64,000 nt of DNA from Fibrobacter sp. (lineage in GTDB: Bacteria > Fibrobacterota > Fibrobacteria > Fibrobacterales > Fibrobacteraceae). Location of the stretch: NCBI GenBank assembly GCA_024398835.1, contig JAKSIK010000005.1, forward strand, positions 62,001 to 126,000. The letters are read 5' to 3'. The notes beneath the pieces are model-generated. The model was not told where the DNA came from and ran no database searches. It saw only the letters and a list, made by a program, of their open reading frames with translations. The translations under genes were made by a program, and so were the position numbers. Positions 41,021 through 49,276 of the stretch are shown here, piece by piece (the stretch's first letter is position 1; each line of letters begins with the position of its first letter).

Positions 41021-42160
41021 ATGAGTGAATTACGAAAGAACATTTTAGATGAAGCTCGCCGCGTTGTGGTGAAAATCGGTTCCCGCATTCTGGTGGACTC
41101 CGAAAAAGGCGGCGTTCGCACCCGTTACATCCAAAAGCTCGCCGATTCTGTGGCAAAGCTTATGGAAGCGGGGAAGGAAGTGGTCATTGTCACTAGCGGT
41201 GCCGTGGGTACCGGCATGGCGGAATTGGGCTACAAGGAAAAGCCTACGGTCATGGCTGAAAAGCAGGCTTGCGCTGCAGTGGGGCAGATTGACCTCATGT
41301 ACGCCTATCGTGAAATGTTCCGCTGGGTGGATCTTTCCGTAGGCCAGATTCTTCTTTCTGCGGATGACTTCCGAGACCGCACTCGCTACAAGAATTTGCA
41401 GAACACGGTGAAGGTGATGCTCGGGAAGAAAATCGTCCCCATCATCAACGAGAACGACTCTCTTGCGGTGGCTGAAATCAAGGTGGGCGATAACGACAAG
41501 CTTTCTAGTGACGTGGCCCTCTTTTTGGATGCAGATTTGCTGGTGGTCTTCACGGATGAAGATGGCCTGTTTGATGATAACCCGAAGAAGAATCCGAACG
41601 CGAGGCTTTTGCGGTTTGTGCCGGAAATTACGCCTGCGATTTTGGCGTTGGCAGGGAAGCCTGGCGAGGCGGGCTCTGCAGTCAGTACCGGTGGCATGCG
41701 CAGCAAGTTGGAAGCTATTCGCAATGTGACGAAGAGTGGCGTGAGTGCCTTCCTTGCTAACGGTATGAAGGTGCTGCCTCATCAGGTGATTTTTGAAAAT
41801 GCAAAAGGGACGCTTTTTGCGGGTGCGAAGACGAAACTCAATAGCCGTCAGCGCTGGCTCAGCTTTATTACCACACCTCGCGGAAGTGTGGTGGTAGATG
41901 AAGGTGGTGCAAAAGCCCTTCAAGAAAAACATTCCAGCCTTCTTCCCGTGGGCGTTACTGCCGTGCGGAAGCATTTTGACAAAGGTGACTTGATTGAAAT
42001 TCTGGATGAGGCAGGGAACGCTATCGCTCGCGGTGTTGCAGGCTTTGACAGCGAAACCTTGAAATTGGTGCTCCGGAAAAAGACGGCGCAAGTCCATTCC
42101 ATTTTGGGCCCGGATGTCCCGGATGAATTGGTTCACAAAAACGATTTGGTGGTTTTCTAG
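41021..42160 (+). CDS. proB: Glutamate 5-kinase with PUA domain
   Basis: Phosphorylates glutamate for proline synthesis. 379 residues: amino-acid kinase domain (1 to about 260) with VVVKIGSRILVD, VTSGAVGTGMAELG, INENDSLAV, FTDEDGLFDDNPKKNP and STGGMRSKLEAI, then a PUA domain (about 285-370) with GSVVVDEGGAKAL and VGVTAVRKHFDKGDLIEI. Proline feedback inhibition is expected for the family. The ATG immediately follows a heptamer repeat array, with no separate RBS visible. dgt follows after 15 bases. No proA is nearby. Confidence 0.94.
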   Translation: MSELRKNILDEARRVVVKIGSRILVDSEKGGVRTRYIQKLADSVAKLMEAGKEVVIVTSGAVGTGMAELGYKEKPTVMAEKQACAAVGQIDLMYAYREMFRWVDLSVGQILLSADDFRDRTRYKNLQNTVKVMLGKKIVPIINENDSLAVAEIKVGDNDKLSSDVALFLDADLLVVFTDEDGLFDDNPKKNPNARLLRFVPEITPAILALAGKPGEAGSAVSTGGMRSKLEAIRNVTKSGVSAFLANGMKVLPHQVIFENAKGTLFAGAKTKLNSRQRWLSFITTPRGSVVVDEGGAKALQEKHSSLLPVGVTAVRKHFDKGDLIEILDEAGNAIARGVAGFDSETLKLVLRKKTAQVHSILGPDVPDELVHKNDLVVF

Positions 42161-42175
42161 GACGGCGGGGTAAAA

Positions 42176-43483
42176 ATGCTCAATTGGGAAACACTTCTCT
42201 CGGCAACACGTTATGGGCACCCTGCTGATAGGGATCCCAACCGCTCTGATTTTCATCGCGACTATGACCGCATTGTTTTTTCTACGGCGTTTCGTCGTCT
42301 AGGTCGCAAAACTCAGGTGCATCCTTTCTCGGTGAACGACCATGTGCATAGCCGTTTGACCCACAGCATCGAAGTTTCTAGCGTGGGACGCAGTCTTGCT
42401 ATTACGGTTTATCATCTCATCAAAAAATATCTGCCGCAGTATTTTAATGAATTCCATTTCGGCATGATTGTGCAGTCGGCTTGTCTGGCTCATGACATTG
42501 GAAATCCTCCCTTTGGCCATGCCGGCGAGGCGGCTATTCGCGAGTGGTTCCGCAAGAACCGCAATAGCGCGCCATTGAAGGATCTTTCCGACAAGGAAAT
42601 TGCTGACTTCGAGAATTTCGATGGTAATGCCCAAGGTCACCGCATTTTGAGTAAGCTGGAATATCACTTTCTGGATGGTGGAATGCGGCTGACGTACGCA
42701 ACCATTGGTTCCATGGTGAAGTACCCACAGCTGGCAAAATATGGTAGCCCCACAAGCCTCTTCTCTACGGAAGCGGATTTGTACCGCAATACGGCGGAGG
42801 TTTTGGGAATTCCTGAAATCGCCCCCGGCAAATGGATGCGTCATCCGCTGGTGTATTTGATGGAAGCCGCTGATGATATCTGCTATTCCATTTTGGATGT
42901 GGAAGATGCCATCGAACTTGGCATTCTTTATTTTGCAGATGTGCGGGATATGTTCAGCTACCTTTGTGGCCCCGAGGTGGACATTGACAAGGAATACCAG
43001 GAGAACGGAATGAACCTCCGGGATTTCCTCAGCAGTGTTCGCGGTCGTGCCATCCAGAATCTCATTGATGATGTGGCCGTCACATTCGTGAATCACTACG
43101 AAGAAATCATGAATGGAACTTTGGAAAAGCATTTGACGGATCTTTCCCGCTCAGATGTGATGAACGGAATCCGCATTGCAAAACGCCTGGGCATAGAACG
43201 TATTTATCCAGACCGTCGCAAAACGGAGCTGGAAGTGGGAAGTTATACCACTCTAAGTACGGTCTTGGATGCCTTCGTCAATGGCGTTCACGATTACCGC
43301 CAGAATGGTCGCAATTCTTACCGCGCCGATAGAATTGTGCGGTTGATTGGACAGGCAAAGATTGGCCAGAGCGTCACTACTGCAGAAGCTTACCATCAGG
43401 TGCTGGACTTTGTCAGCGGCATGACAGATAATTACGCCACATACTTGGCTCGCCAAATTGGTGGCCTTGCTATGGGGCTTTAA
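42176..43483 (+). CDS. dgt: Deoxyguanosinetriphosphate triphosphohydrolase
   Basis: HD-domain enzyme that removes tripolyphosphate from dGTP (or other dNTPs), limiting the dNTP pool. 435 residues, as in the E. coli-type subgroup. DFHRDYDRIVFSTAFRRLG at the N-terminus; metal ligands in RLTHSIEVSSVGRS, the HD pair in LAHDIGNPPFGHAGE and a later aspartate in EAADDICYSILDVEDA. Cotranscribed with proB (15-base gap). Its stop overlaps the stop of the convergent small gene by two bases. Substrate specificity among dNTPs is not readable. Confidence 0.93.
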   Translation: MLNWETLLSATRYGHPADRDPNRSDFHRDYDRIVFSTAFRRLGRKTQVHPFSVNDHVHSRLTHSIEVSSVGRSLAITVYHLIKKYLPQYFNEFHFGMIVQSACLAHDIGNPPFGHAGEAAIREWFRKNRNSAPLKDLSDKEIADFENFDGNAQGHRILSKLEYHFLDGGMRLTYATIGSMVKYPQLAKYGSPTSLFSTEADLYRNTAEVLGIPEIAPGKWMRHPLVYLMEAADDICYSILDVEDAIELGILYFADVRDMFSYLCGPEVDIDKEYQENGMNLRDFLSSVRGRAIQNLIDDVAVTFVNHYEEIMNGTLEKHLTDLSRSDVMNGIRIAKRLGIERIYPDRRKTELEVGSYTTLSTVLDAFVNGVHDYRQNGRNSYRADRIVRLIGQAKIGQSVTTAEAYHQVLDFVSGMTDNYATYLARQIGGLAMGL

Positions 43484-43818
43484 AAAAGTATTTTAGCGAT
43501 GCCGCCCGTTATTCCCGGAAGGGTATAGCGGAGTGTGGTTTTGTTGAGCCAGAAATCGAGAGCCTCGTTAATCCAGAGGCGTTCGCAGGTGATTTTTCGG
43601 ACGACTACATCTGTTTTTCCATCATCTGCAGTATCAAAGAAGTAATAACCGCGGAATTGAAGCGGGGCAATTTCTCCATGAAGCAAAACGGAAACATCGG
43701 CGGTTCCCTTCTCGGAATCGATGGAGATGGACTGCACCTCGCCAAAGCGCTTCACCAGCTCGTTATTGCGGACGAGGGCTTCTACTGCTTTGTCGCGGAG
43801 ATTACCGAGGAGGCTCAT
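43480..43818 (-). CDS. Conserved small protein of unknown function
   Basis: 112 residues from ATG 43818 (a longer reading to 43908 would run into map). Not recognised. It begins MSLLGNLRDKAVEALVRNNE and has a mixed alpha/beta pattern: an amphipathic helix of about 25 residues, then strands ISIDSEKGTADVSVLLHGE and PLQFRGYYFF, and a C-terminal glycine-rich LPGITGGIAKILF. The shape resembles a small lipid- or steroid-binding-like fold, but I would not assign one. No signal peptide or membrane segment. It lies 5 bases after map on the same strand, so it is probably co-translated with methionine aminopeptidase. Confidence 0.7.
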   Translation of the reverse strand: MSLLGNLRDKAVEALVRNNELVKRFGEVQSISIDSEKGTADVSVLLHGEIAPLQFRGYYFFDTADDGKTDVVVRKITCERLWINEALDFWLNKTTLRYTLPGITGGIAKILF

Positions 43819-43823
43819 AAAAC

Positions 43824-44585
43824 TTACCTCGGGAGGGTGAGGATTTCCATGCCGTTCTTGGTGCGGACAACGGTATGTTCCCACTGGGCGCTTAGAGAGC
43901 CATCGCATGTCACTGCTGTCCAGCCATCGGAAAGCACTTTTGTGCCAGGGCGGCCCACGTTAATCATGGGCTCCACGGTAAAGACGTTTCCGATTTCCAC
44001 AAATTGACGAAGTTCGTTATTGCGGAAGTGATAGACAGTGGGTTCCTCATGGAAGCCGCGGCCAATGCCATGCCCGCAGTAGTCTTCCACCACACCAAAA
44101 CCGTGCTCGTCAGCGATGTCCTGAATGGCGCAACCAATATCACAGAAGCGTGCACCTTGTTCGCCAGCGGCGCGGATGCCTTCTTCCATGCAGAATTTTG
44201 CGGTGTCCACTAGTTCCTGGGCGATGTTGCTTACTTTGCCAACGCAGAACATGGCGCTGGTATCACCGTGATACCCCTGAAGGATTGTGGTGATGTCGAT
44301 GTTGACGATGTCGCCATCCTTGAGGATGGTGTCTGCGCGAGGAATGCCGTGGCAAACCACTTCGTTGATGCTGATGCAGGCGTAACGGGGGTAGCCGTGA
44401 TAGCCTTTGCAGGCGGAAATGCCTTTATGGTCTCGGGTGTAGTCCCCGATGAATTCATCAATTTCCAGCGTAGAGACGCCGGGCTTGCACATTTCGCCAG
44501 CGCGAATGAGGGTTTCTGCGGCAAGTGCACCTGCGTCGCGGATAAGTTCAATTTCTTTTGCGGATTTAATCTTTATCTTAGCCAT
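43824..44585 (-). CDS. map: Methionine aminopeptidase, type I
   Basis: Removes the initiator methionine from nascent proteins with a two-metal site. 253 residues, normal for type I. Metal ligands appear in order: Asp in VNIDITT, Asp in GDTSAMF, His in GHGIGRGFHEEP, Glu in FTVEPMI and Glu in AQWEHTVV. The N-terminal region IKSAKEIELIRDAGALAAE is standard. The 106-base leader carries a hairpin repeat (44610-44640) and a heptamer array. No clear promoter motif lies close to the ATG, so it may be transcribed with the upstream DEAD helicase gene. Confidence 0.96.
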   Translation of the reverse strand: MAKIKIKSAKEIELIRDAGALAAETLIRAGEMCKPGVSTLEIDEFIGDYTRDHKGISACKGYHGYPRYACISINEVVCHGIPRADTILKDGDIVNIDITTILQGYHGDTSAMFCVGKVSNIAQELVDTAKFCMEEGIRAAGEQGARFCDIGCAIQDIADEHGFGVVEDYCGHGIGRGFHEEPTVYHFRNNELRQFVEIGNVFTVEPMINVGRPGTKVLSDGWTAVTCDGSLSAQWEHTVVRTKNGMEILTLPR

Positions 44586-44609
44586 ACTACTTCATTCAAC
44601 TCTTTCTTA

Positions 44610-44640
44610 GATTGCCACGGCCTTCGGCCTCGCAATGACG
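44610..44640. repeat. Interspersed hairpin repeat (CGTCATTGCGAG type), intergenic copy
   Basis: 31-base element from gattgccacgg to ctcgcaatgacg with core GGCC-TTC-GGCC. Same ends as the copy inside the methyltransferase gene (9978-10009); the core differs but stays self-complementary. Confidence 0.7.
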
Positions 44641-44691
44641 TTTTCATACTTCATACTTCGTAATTCATACTTCATACTTCATAATTAATAA
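44641..44691. repeat. 7-bp-period repeat array between the DEAD helicase and map
   Basis: Clean heptamers: tcatact, tcatact, tcgtaat, tcatact, tcatact, tcataat. The array begins exactly at the end of the hairpin repeat and reaches the helicase stop codon. Confidence 0.8.
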
Positions 44692-46053
44692 TTACTTCTT
44701 CCAAGCGTATTTATCCAACAAATAAGCGAGGAGCATGGCGTCTTCCGGGACGCTAGAGAGTTCCTTCACCAAGGGGAGGTAGCGGCTGATGCGTTCAGTA
44801 GCTTTTTGACCGCCAAAATGATTCCGTTCCTGTTCCAGACGGGCGCGGAGGCGTTCACTGACCTTCTTTGCGATGGCTTCATCTGTCAGGGGTTCCTGCT
44901 TTTGGAAGTTGATGCCGAAATCTGCAGCGGTCTGCTTGATTTCGATTTCTTCCACAGGCGTAATGAGTGAAATGCAGAGGCCGCTCTTCCCGGCGCGAGC
45001 TGTACGGCCGCTGCGGTGCACGTAGACTTCATGGTCTGCGGGATGGTCGTACACAATCACATGGGTCACGTGGTCCACGTCAATACCGCGGGCGGCAACG
45101 TCCGTGCAAATGAGAATCTTGATTTCCTGCTTGCGGAAGGCGTTGAGGGTCTTTTCGCGCATGGATTGCGCCACATCGCCCGAAAGTGCGCCCACCTTAA
45201 AACCATAGCCCGTGAGAACCTGTTCCAGATAACTGACGTCGCTCTTCTTGTTGCAGAAAATCATGCAGCTTTCGGGGTTGTAGTATTCCAGCACCTTGAT
45301 GGTCATGGAATCTTTTTCCATCACATCGCAGCAGTAAACATAGTGCTCCAGGTTGTTGGCAATCACCTGATCGTAGCTGAGGGAAAGGAATTCTGCACTG
45401 GGGCGCTGGAATTCCCGGGCGAGACTCTTCACCGTCTGGGGAATGGTAGCGCTGAACATTGTGCAGGCGAGGGCCTTGGGCAAATACCGGCGGATTTTCT
45501 GCATGTCGGGATAGAAGCCCATGGAGAGCATTTCATCCGCTTCATCCAGAATCAAATCGCGGACCGAGAGAAAATCCACATTGCCGCGGCTCACGTGGTC
45601 CATCAGGCGGCCCGGTGTCGCCACGATGATGTGCACGCCTTCGCGGAGCGCCTTCAACTGGGGTTCATAAGATACACCGCCAAAGATGGCGACGGATTTA
45701 ATGCCAGTCCCTTTGGAAAGTTTTTCAATTTCATCCTGGACTTGCATCGCCAATTCACGGGTAGGCACCAAAATCAATGCCTGGGGGAACAAGTGTCCGC
45801 GTTCAATCACCTGGAGGAGGGGCAGCACGTAGGCTCCAGTCTTTCCGGAACCGGTTTTGGACTGCACCAGCATATCGCGGGCGGCAAGCATGTAGGGGAT
45901 GGTTTTCCGCTGGACAGGCATCAGCTGGTTCCAGCCGTGTTCTTGAAGAACAGCCTTCTGTTCTTCGGGGAGCATTTCAAAGGTATAGTCGGGGAGCTTG
46001 TGTTCAGGCTCAATAATTTTGACCGGCGTCAAAAAAGGATTTACTTCACTCAT
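44692..46053 (-). CDS. DEAD-box RNA helicase
   Basis: ATP-dependent RNA helicase of 453 residues from ATG 46053. Q motif region PEEQKAVLQEHGWNQLMPVQ, motif I SKTGSGKTGAY, PTRELAMQ, TPGRL, DEAD in LILDEADEML, motif III SATIP, then RecA2 with CTDVAARGIDVD and HRSGRTARAGKSG. A C-terminal extension of about 80 residues is helical and positively charged, without the DbpA domain. It may serve in ribosome assembly or mRNA turnover, but the subgroup cannot be decided. A longer frame to 46161 would run into the neighbouring gene. The promoter motif supports the chosen start. Confidence 0.92.
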   Translation of the reverse strand: MSEVNPFLTPVKIIEPEHKLPDYTFEMLPEEQKAVLQEHGWNQLMPVQRKTIPYMLAARDMLVQSKTGSGKTGAYVLPLLQVIERGHLFPQALILVPTRELAMQVQDEIEKLSKGTGIKSVAIFGGVSYEPQLKALREGVHIIVATPGRLMDHVSRGNVDFLSVRDLILDEADEMLSMGFYPDMQKIRRYLPKALACTMFSATIPQTVKSLAREFQRPSAEFLSLSYDQVIANNLEHYVYCCDVMEKDSMTIKVLEYYNPESCMIFCNKKSDVSYLEQVLTGYGFKVGALSGDVAQSMREKTLNAFRKQEIKILICTDVAARGIDVDHVTHVIVYDHPADHEVYVHRSGRTARAGKSGLCISLITPVEEIEIKQTAADFGINFQKQEPLTDEAIAKKVSERLRARLEQERNHFGGQKATERISRYLPLVKELSSVPEDAMLLAYLLDKYAWKK

Positions 46054-46059
46054 AGTGAG

Positions 46060-46080
46060 CGCAAATCTAGTAAAATTATA
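46060..46080 (-). promoter_or_regulatory. Promoter motif of the DEAD helicase gene
   Basis: Minus-strand TATAATTTTACTAGATTTGC; -10 box TAGATT (46064-46069) ends 10 bases before the ATG 46053. It overlaps the stop codon of the upstream gene. Confidence 0.4.
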
Positions 46081-47341
46081 ACATCCAGTGGTATTCCAAT
46101 CCGCCGCCAATGAACCAATCAATGGTGGAAGCTCCGATTGTGGTGGGCTCTGCAGCAGCATCAGGGGACGGGTCGGAATACATGTTGAATCCGCGGCTGG
46201 AAATCCCCGTTCTAAAGCTTACGCCGTAATGCTTGGCGAAAATGAATTGGGAACCAATGCCAACCACGGCACCTTTGTAGGCATCTTCGAATTCAATGCG
46301 AGTTTTGTAGTATCGGGAGGGCTCGTCCACGCCGCTTTTCAAACCAATATCCTCCACAAAGAAGCAGTACTGGAATCCGAGAAAGGCGAAGGGCGTGATG
46401 TTCATCCATTTTGTAGCATCAAAGGAGCGGGAAAGAATGACATTGAGGCCAATGGAATGCTGTGAAAAATCCCAGTAGTCCAGCTCTTTGTAGATGGTAT
46501 CTTTGTTGTCGATTTTGACGGAATGCTTGGAGTAGCGATACATAATTTCGATGCCGATAAAACCATACCAGGTTCCGCCAGCATAGAGGGCGAGATAGGG
46601 TTCTGAATCGTCAATGAAATTCCAGAGACTTGCGGAATCCTTTGTAATGCGATAATTACGGACGGTACTCTTGATATGGCTATCATACCAATCGTCGGGG
46701 GTCAATGGAATTTTTGCTTGTGCGTAACCGCCGCCAACGCCCACCCAGCCCTTGAAATTGGGAACTTCCTGATAGTATTCGTCCGGTTCGGTGGCTAGCT
46801 TTTGCCGTTCTTCTTTGGAGAGCCTTCGCTTGGCAGGGCCAGAGAAAAAGAGGCTTGCAATTTCATCTCCGAGGGCGATTTTATCGTCCTGATAGTGGAC
46901 TTTACCCGCAATTTTAGGTTCCGAAGCAGTCTCGTCAAAGAAGGCCACCAGAACGTTGTCTCCATCTTTTGCCATGAAGAGAACAGTCTTGTCTTCAACG
47001 GACTGTAGTTTTGCAACCATAGCGGGGTGGCGTGCACGCAGGTATTCTGCTTTGAGCCCGGGCTCCATATTTGCCTTGAGCCAGGTGGCGTAACGGACGG
47101 CGATGGAATCTCGCTCCCATTCGCCTAGAAGGCGGCATTTTGGGTCGCCAATGCCAGTGTTGTTACGCTTGAGGGAGAGGCAGAATTCCTTGGGATCCAC
47201 AACGGGGTAGGTGTCCAAAGTCCAGATGAGAATTTCTCCGTCCTTCCAGATGGTAGGATGGCTATTGGAGTAGACGTCGCCAGCAAACAGCGGTGCTGCA
47301 AGAAGTAGCGCGAGAATAAGGAGCAAGTGAATTTTATTCAT
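46076..47341 (-). CDS. Putative outer-membrane beta-barrel protein
   Basis: 421 residues, not recognised as a named family. A signal peptide (LLLILALLLAAPLFAG) is followed by a periplasmic-type domain with two cysteines to about residue 180. From about 195 alternating hydrophobic/aromatic strands suggest an outer-membrane barrel: GWVGVGGGYAQAKI, YLALYAGGTWYGFIGIEIMY, SIGLNVILSRSF, ITPFAFLGFQYCFF, GAVVGIGSQFIFAKHYGVSF, and a last strand FIGGGLEYHWML. The ORF overlaps the upstream lipoprotein gene by 4 bases (ATGA), so the two are likely functional partners in the outer membrane. Role unknown. Confidence 0.7.
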   Translation of the reverse strand: MNKIHLLLILALLLAAPLFAGDVYSNSHPTIWKDGEILIWTLDTYPVVDPKEFCLSLKRNNTGIGDPKCRLLGEWERDSIAVRYATWLKANMEPGLKAEYLRARHPAMVAKLQSVEDKTVLFMAKDGDNVLVAFFDETASEPKIAGKVHYQDDKIALGDEIASLFFSGPAKRRLSKEERQKLATEPDEYYQEVPNFKGWVGVGGGYAQAKIPLTPDDWYDSHIKSTVRNYRITKDSASLWNFIDDSEPYLALYAGGTWYGFIGIEIMYRYSKHSVKIDNKDTIYKELDYWDFSQHSIGLNVILSRSFDATKWMNITPFAFLGFQYCFFVEDIGLKSGVDEPSRYYKTRIEFEDAYKGAVVGIGSQFIFAKHYGVSFRTGISSRGFNMYSDPSPDAAAEPTTIGASTIDWFIGGGLEYHWML

Positions 47342-48030
47342 CGCACCACTCCCTTGTCTAGATTTTCTTTGATTTTCTGGACAATCCTTGCAGTCATTTG
47401 TTCAAAATTTCCCAGATTCGGCTTCTGAATGGGAATCTGTATTTCATCCACGGCGCTGAACAAGGGGCGCTGTTTCACGTTGTCCCACAAAGTGTAAGAG
47501 GCTATGGCGCTGAGATTGTTGGAAGTCTTTTTCTCAGGACTTTCGTTCTGCATCAAAGCGTAGTCGAAGTAATCTTCCCGCTTCAGGTCTGTCCCGATAA
47601 TGACTTCATGGAGAATGAGAACAAGTGGTGGAATGTTCCCGGCGCTATCTTTCAAAGAAATTCCCTGTTCCGGCAGGCGGCCCTTCATAAAGATGCGTTC
47701 ATCCAAGCGCTGGCTTTCTTCTGGGAAAACCTGCAACTCCTTGTCTGGAATTTTTGTGAGGGTTGGGTAGAACTGAGTCAATTCCTGCAAGAATTTTTTC
47801 TCGCAAAAATTGCGCATGGTCACTTGGACGCTGTCTGCGCCAATCTCCAGCTTCTTTGCAAACCAGCTGGAACGGGTTAGAAGGAATGCGTTCTCGCTAC
47901 CGATAACGGCAAGTGTGCCTGTGGGAGCCTGGTGGTATGCCGGATGGCTTTTAGACCACTGGTAACTCGTTCCGCACCCCATGAGGAGGCAGAACAATAA
48001 GCACCATATTCCGAGAAACCGGCGGACCAT
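47338..48030 (-). CDS. Lipoprotein of unknown function
   Basis: 230 residues. Signal peptide with lipobox LMGC, so lipidated C19; there is no Asp at +2, consistent with an outer-membrane destination by the E. coli rule, though that rule is not tested in Fibrobacter. The mature part is mixed alpha/beta without a recognised domain: a central PPLVLILHEVIIGTDL strand region, then SAIASYTLWDNVKQRPLFSA and a C-terminal amphipathic helix (FEQMTARIVQKIKENL). It resembles in outline lipoproteins that report total stress-type DUFs, but no assignment is made. Coupled by ATGA to the barrel protein gene. Confidence 0.7.
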   Translation of the reverse strand: MVRRFLGIWCLLFCLLMGCGTSYQWSKSHPAYHQAPTGTLAVIGSENAFLLTRSSWFAKKLEIGADSVQVTMRNFCEKKFLQELTQFYPTLTKIPDKELQVFPEESQRLDERIFMKGRLPEQGISLKDSAGNIPPLVLILHEVIIGTDLKREDYFDYALMQNESPEKKTSNNLSAIASYTLWDNVKQRPLFSAVDEIQIPIQKPNLGNFEQMTARIVQKIKENLDKGVVR

Positions 48031-48054
48031 TACACTCCCAAAGGGGCGGCTACT

Positions 48055-48726
48055 TTACTTCGCGCCCCATTTTTCGCGGTAGGCGTAGACCTTGTCCAAA
48101 ATGCCTTCCGGAGCGTTGATGGCCTTGCGGTTTTCTTCGCTTTCCAGGAATGCAATGATGTCGTTGATGTCCACGATGCTGTGGGCTTCAATGCTGTATT
48201 CGTCCTGAACGGTCTGGAGGGCGGATTTGCCATTGTCCAGCTTTTCCTTGCGGTCCACAGAGATGAGAAGCCCGATGACATTGGCGTTCTCGATTTGAGA
48301 GAGGGCCTGCATGGTTTCGTTCACGGAAGTTCCCGCGGTAATCACGTCTTCGATGATGACCACGTTGGTCTTTTCGGCATACTTGTAACCCACCAGAGAG
48401 CCGCCTTCGCCGTGGTCCTTCACTTCTTTGCGGTTGTAAGTGAAGGTGAGGTTCTTGGCGTACACGTCGGAGAGCTTCATTGCAGTAGCGGCACAGAGGG
48501 GTATGCCCTTGTAGGCCGGTCCGTAGAGGTTCTGGGCCTTTCCGTCAAAATGCTTCATGAATGCGGCGGCGTAGAATTCGGCGAGCTTGGAAAGGGATGC
48601 TCCAGTGCGGAACTCTCCAGTATTGATAAAGTAGGGCGTATTACGGCCGCTCTTGGTGACAAAATCGCCAAACTTCAGAGCGCCGGATTCAACAAGAAAA
48701 TGAACGAAGGAATCTTTCTGTGTCAT
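48055..48726 (-). CDS. pyrE: Orotate phosphoribosyltransferase
   Basis: Makes OMP from orotate and PRPP in pyrimidine synthesis. 223 residues. Type I PRTase features: FGDFVTKSGRNTPYFINTG near the N-terminus, YGPAYKGIPL, FTYNRKEVKDHGEGGSLVG (catalytic loop lysines) and the PRPP motif VVIIEDVITAGTSVNE. This KDHGEGG loop is the bacterial OPRT signature. It sits 22 bases after the small Ala/Pro-rich membrane protein gene on the same strand and probably shares the purU transcript. Confidence 0.95.
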   Translation of the reverse strand: MTQKDSFVHFLVESGALKFGDFVTKSGRNTPYFINTGEFRTGASLSKLAEFYAAAFMKHFDGKAQNLYGPAYKGIPLCAATAMKLSDVYAKNLTFTYNRKEVKDHGEGGSLVGYKYAEKTNVVIIEDVITAGTSVNETMQALSQIENANVIGLLISVDRKEKLDNGKSALQTVQDEYSIEAHSIVDINDIIAFLESEENRKAINAPEGILDKVYAYREKWGAK

Positions 48727-48748
48727 AAGAACTCTCGATTAAATAGGC

Positions 48749-49267
48749 TTATGCATTTGCGCCAGTGAGAAGGGCGAAAATGCTTGCAAATACATTGAAT
48801 TTTTCGGTGGCGACCTCAATGCCGATGAGGATGGCAAGAACCACCACGCAGAAGGCCACATACCAGTAGAAGGATTTTTTGAAACCCTTGATTTTCAACT
48901 TGAAAATGAGCCAGATGATGACGCTGAGGATGGCGCTGAAGATCCAGGCTGCGGCACCGTTTAAGGAAACCAGCTGACTCACGCCGAAGGTGAGGGCAAT
49001 CCCTGGCATAAAGAAGAAGCAGACGCAGAGCACGCAAAGCAGGGCAAAGCCAACATAGTGGGCGAAACCCCGTTCTGTCTGGATGATGACTTCGGGCTCG
49101 GATTTTTCTTCAGCAGCGGGCGAGGCTTCCGTTGCGGGAACGGTTTCAGTTGCTGCACCGCTAGTGGGAACAGTTTCAGTTGTGGCCTCGGCAGGCTGTT
49201 CGGCTGCGGGAGCAGTGCTGGCAGCTTCTGCGGGCTTTACTTCGATGTCTTTCTGTTCTTCGGCCAT
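48749..49267 (-). CDS. Small membrane protein with Ala/Glu/Thr-rich N-terminus
   Basis: 172 residues, not recognised. Residues 1-70 are low complexity (VKPAEAASTAPAAEQPAEA, repeated ATETVP units), predicted disordered and cytoplasmic. Residues 75-170 hold four hydrophobic segments: YVGFALLCVLCVCFFFMPGI, ALTFGVSQLV, AAWIFSAILSVIIWLIFKL and SFYWYVAFCVVVLAILIGI. RBS AAGGAG lies 5 bases before the ATG. Between purU and pyrE in the same direction. Several Fibrobacter membrane proteins carry such acidic Ala/Pro/Thr tails, but the function is unknown. Confidence 0.65.
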   Translation of the reverse strand: MAEEQKDIEVKPAEAASTAPAAEQPAEATTETVPTSGAATETVPATEASPAAEEKSEPEVIIQTERGFAHYVGFALLCVLCVCFFFMPGIALTFGVSQLVSLNGAAAWIFSAILSVIIWLIFKLKIKGFKKSFYWYVAFCVVVLAILIGIEVATEKFNVFASIFALLTGANA

Positions 49268-49276
49268 AGTATCTCC

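Noticed and set aside
41045..42256. 403-codon minus-strand frame opposite proB
   Set aside because: Antisense shadow; proB motifs are complete.
44641..44691. CRISPR-like array
   Set aside because: Units are only 7 bases, contiguous, without spacers, and no cas genes are present.
45016..46113. 365-codon plus-strand frame opposite the DEAD helicase
   Set aside because: Antisense shadow without motifs.
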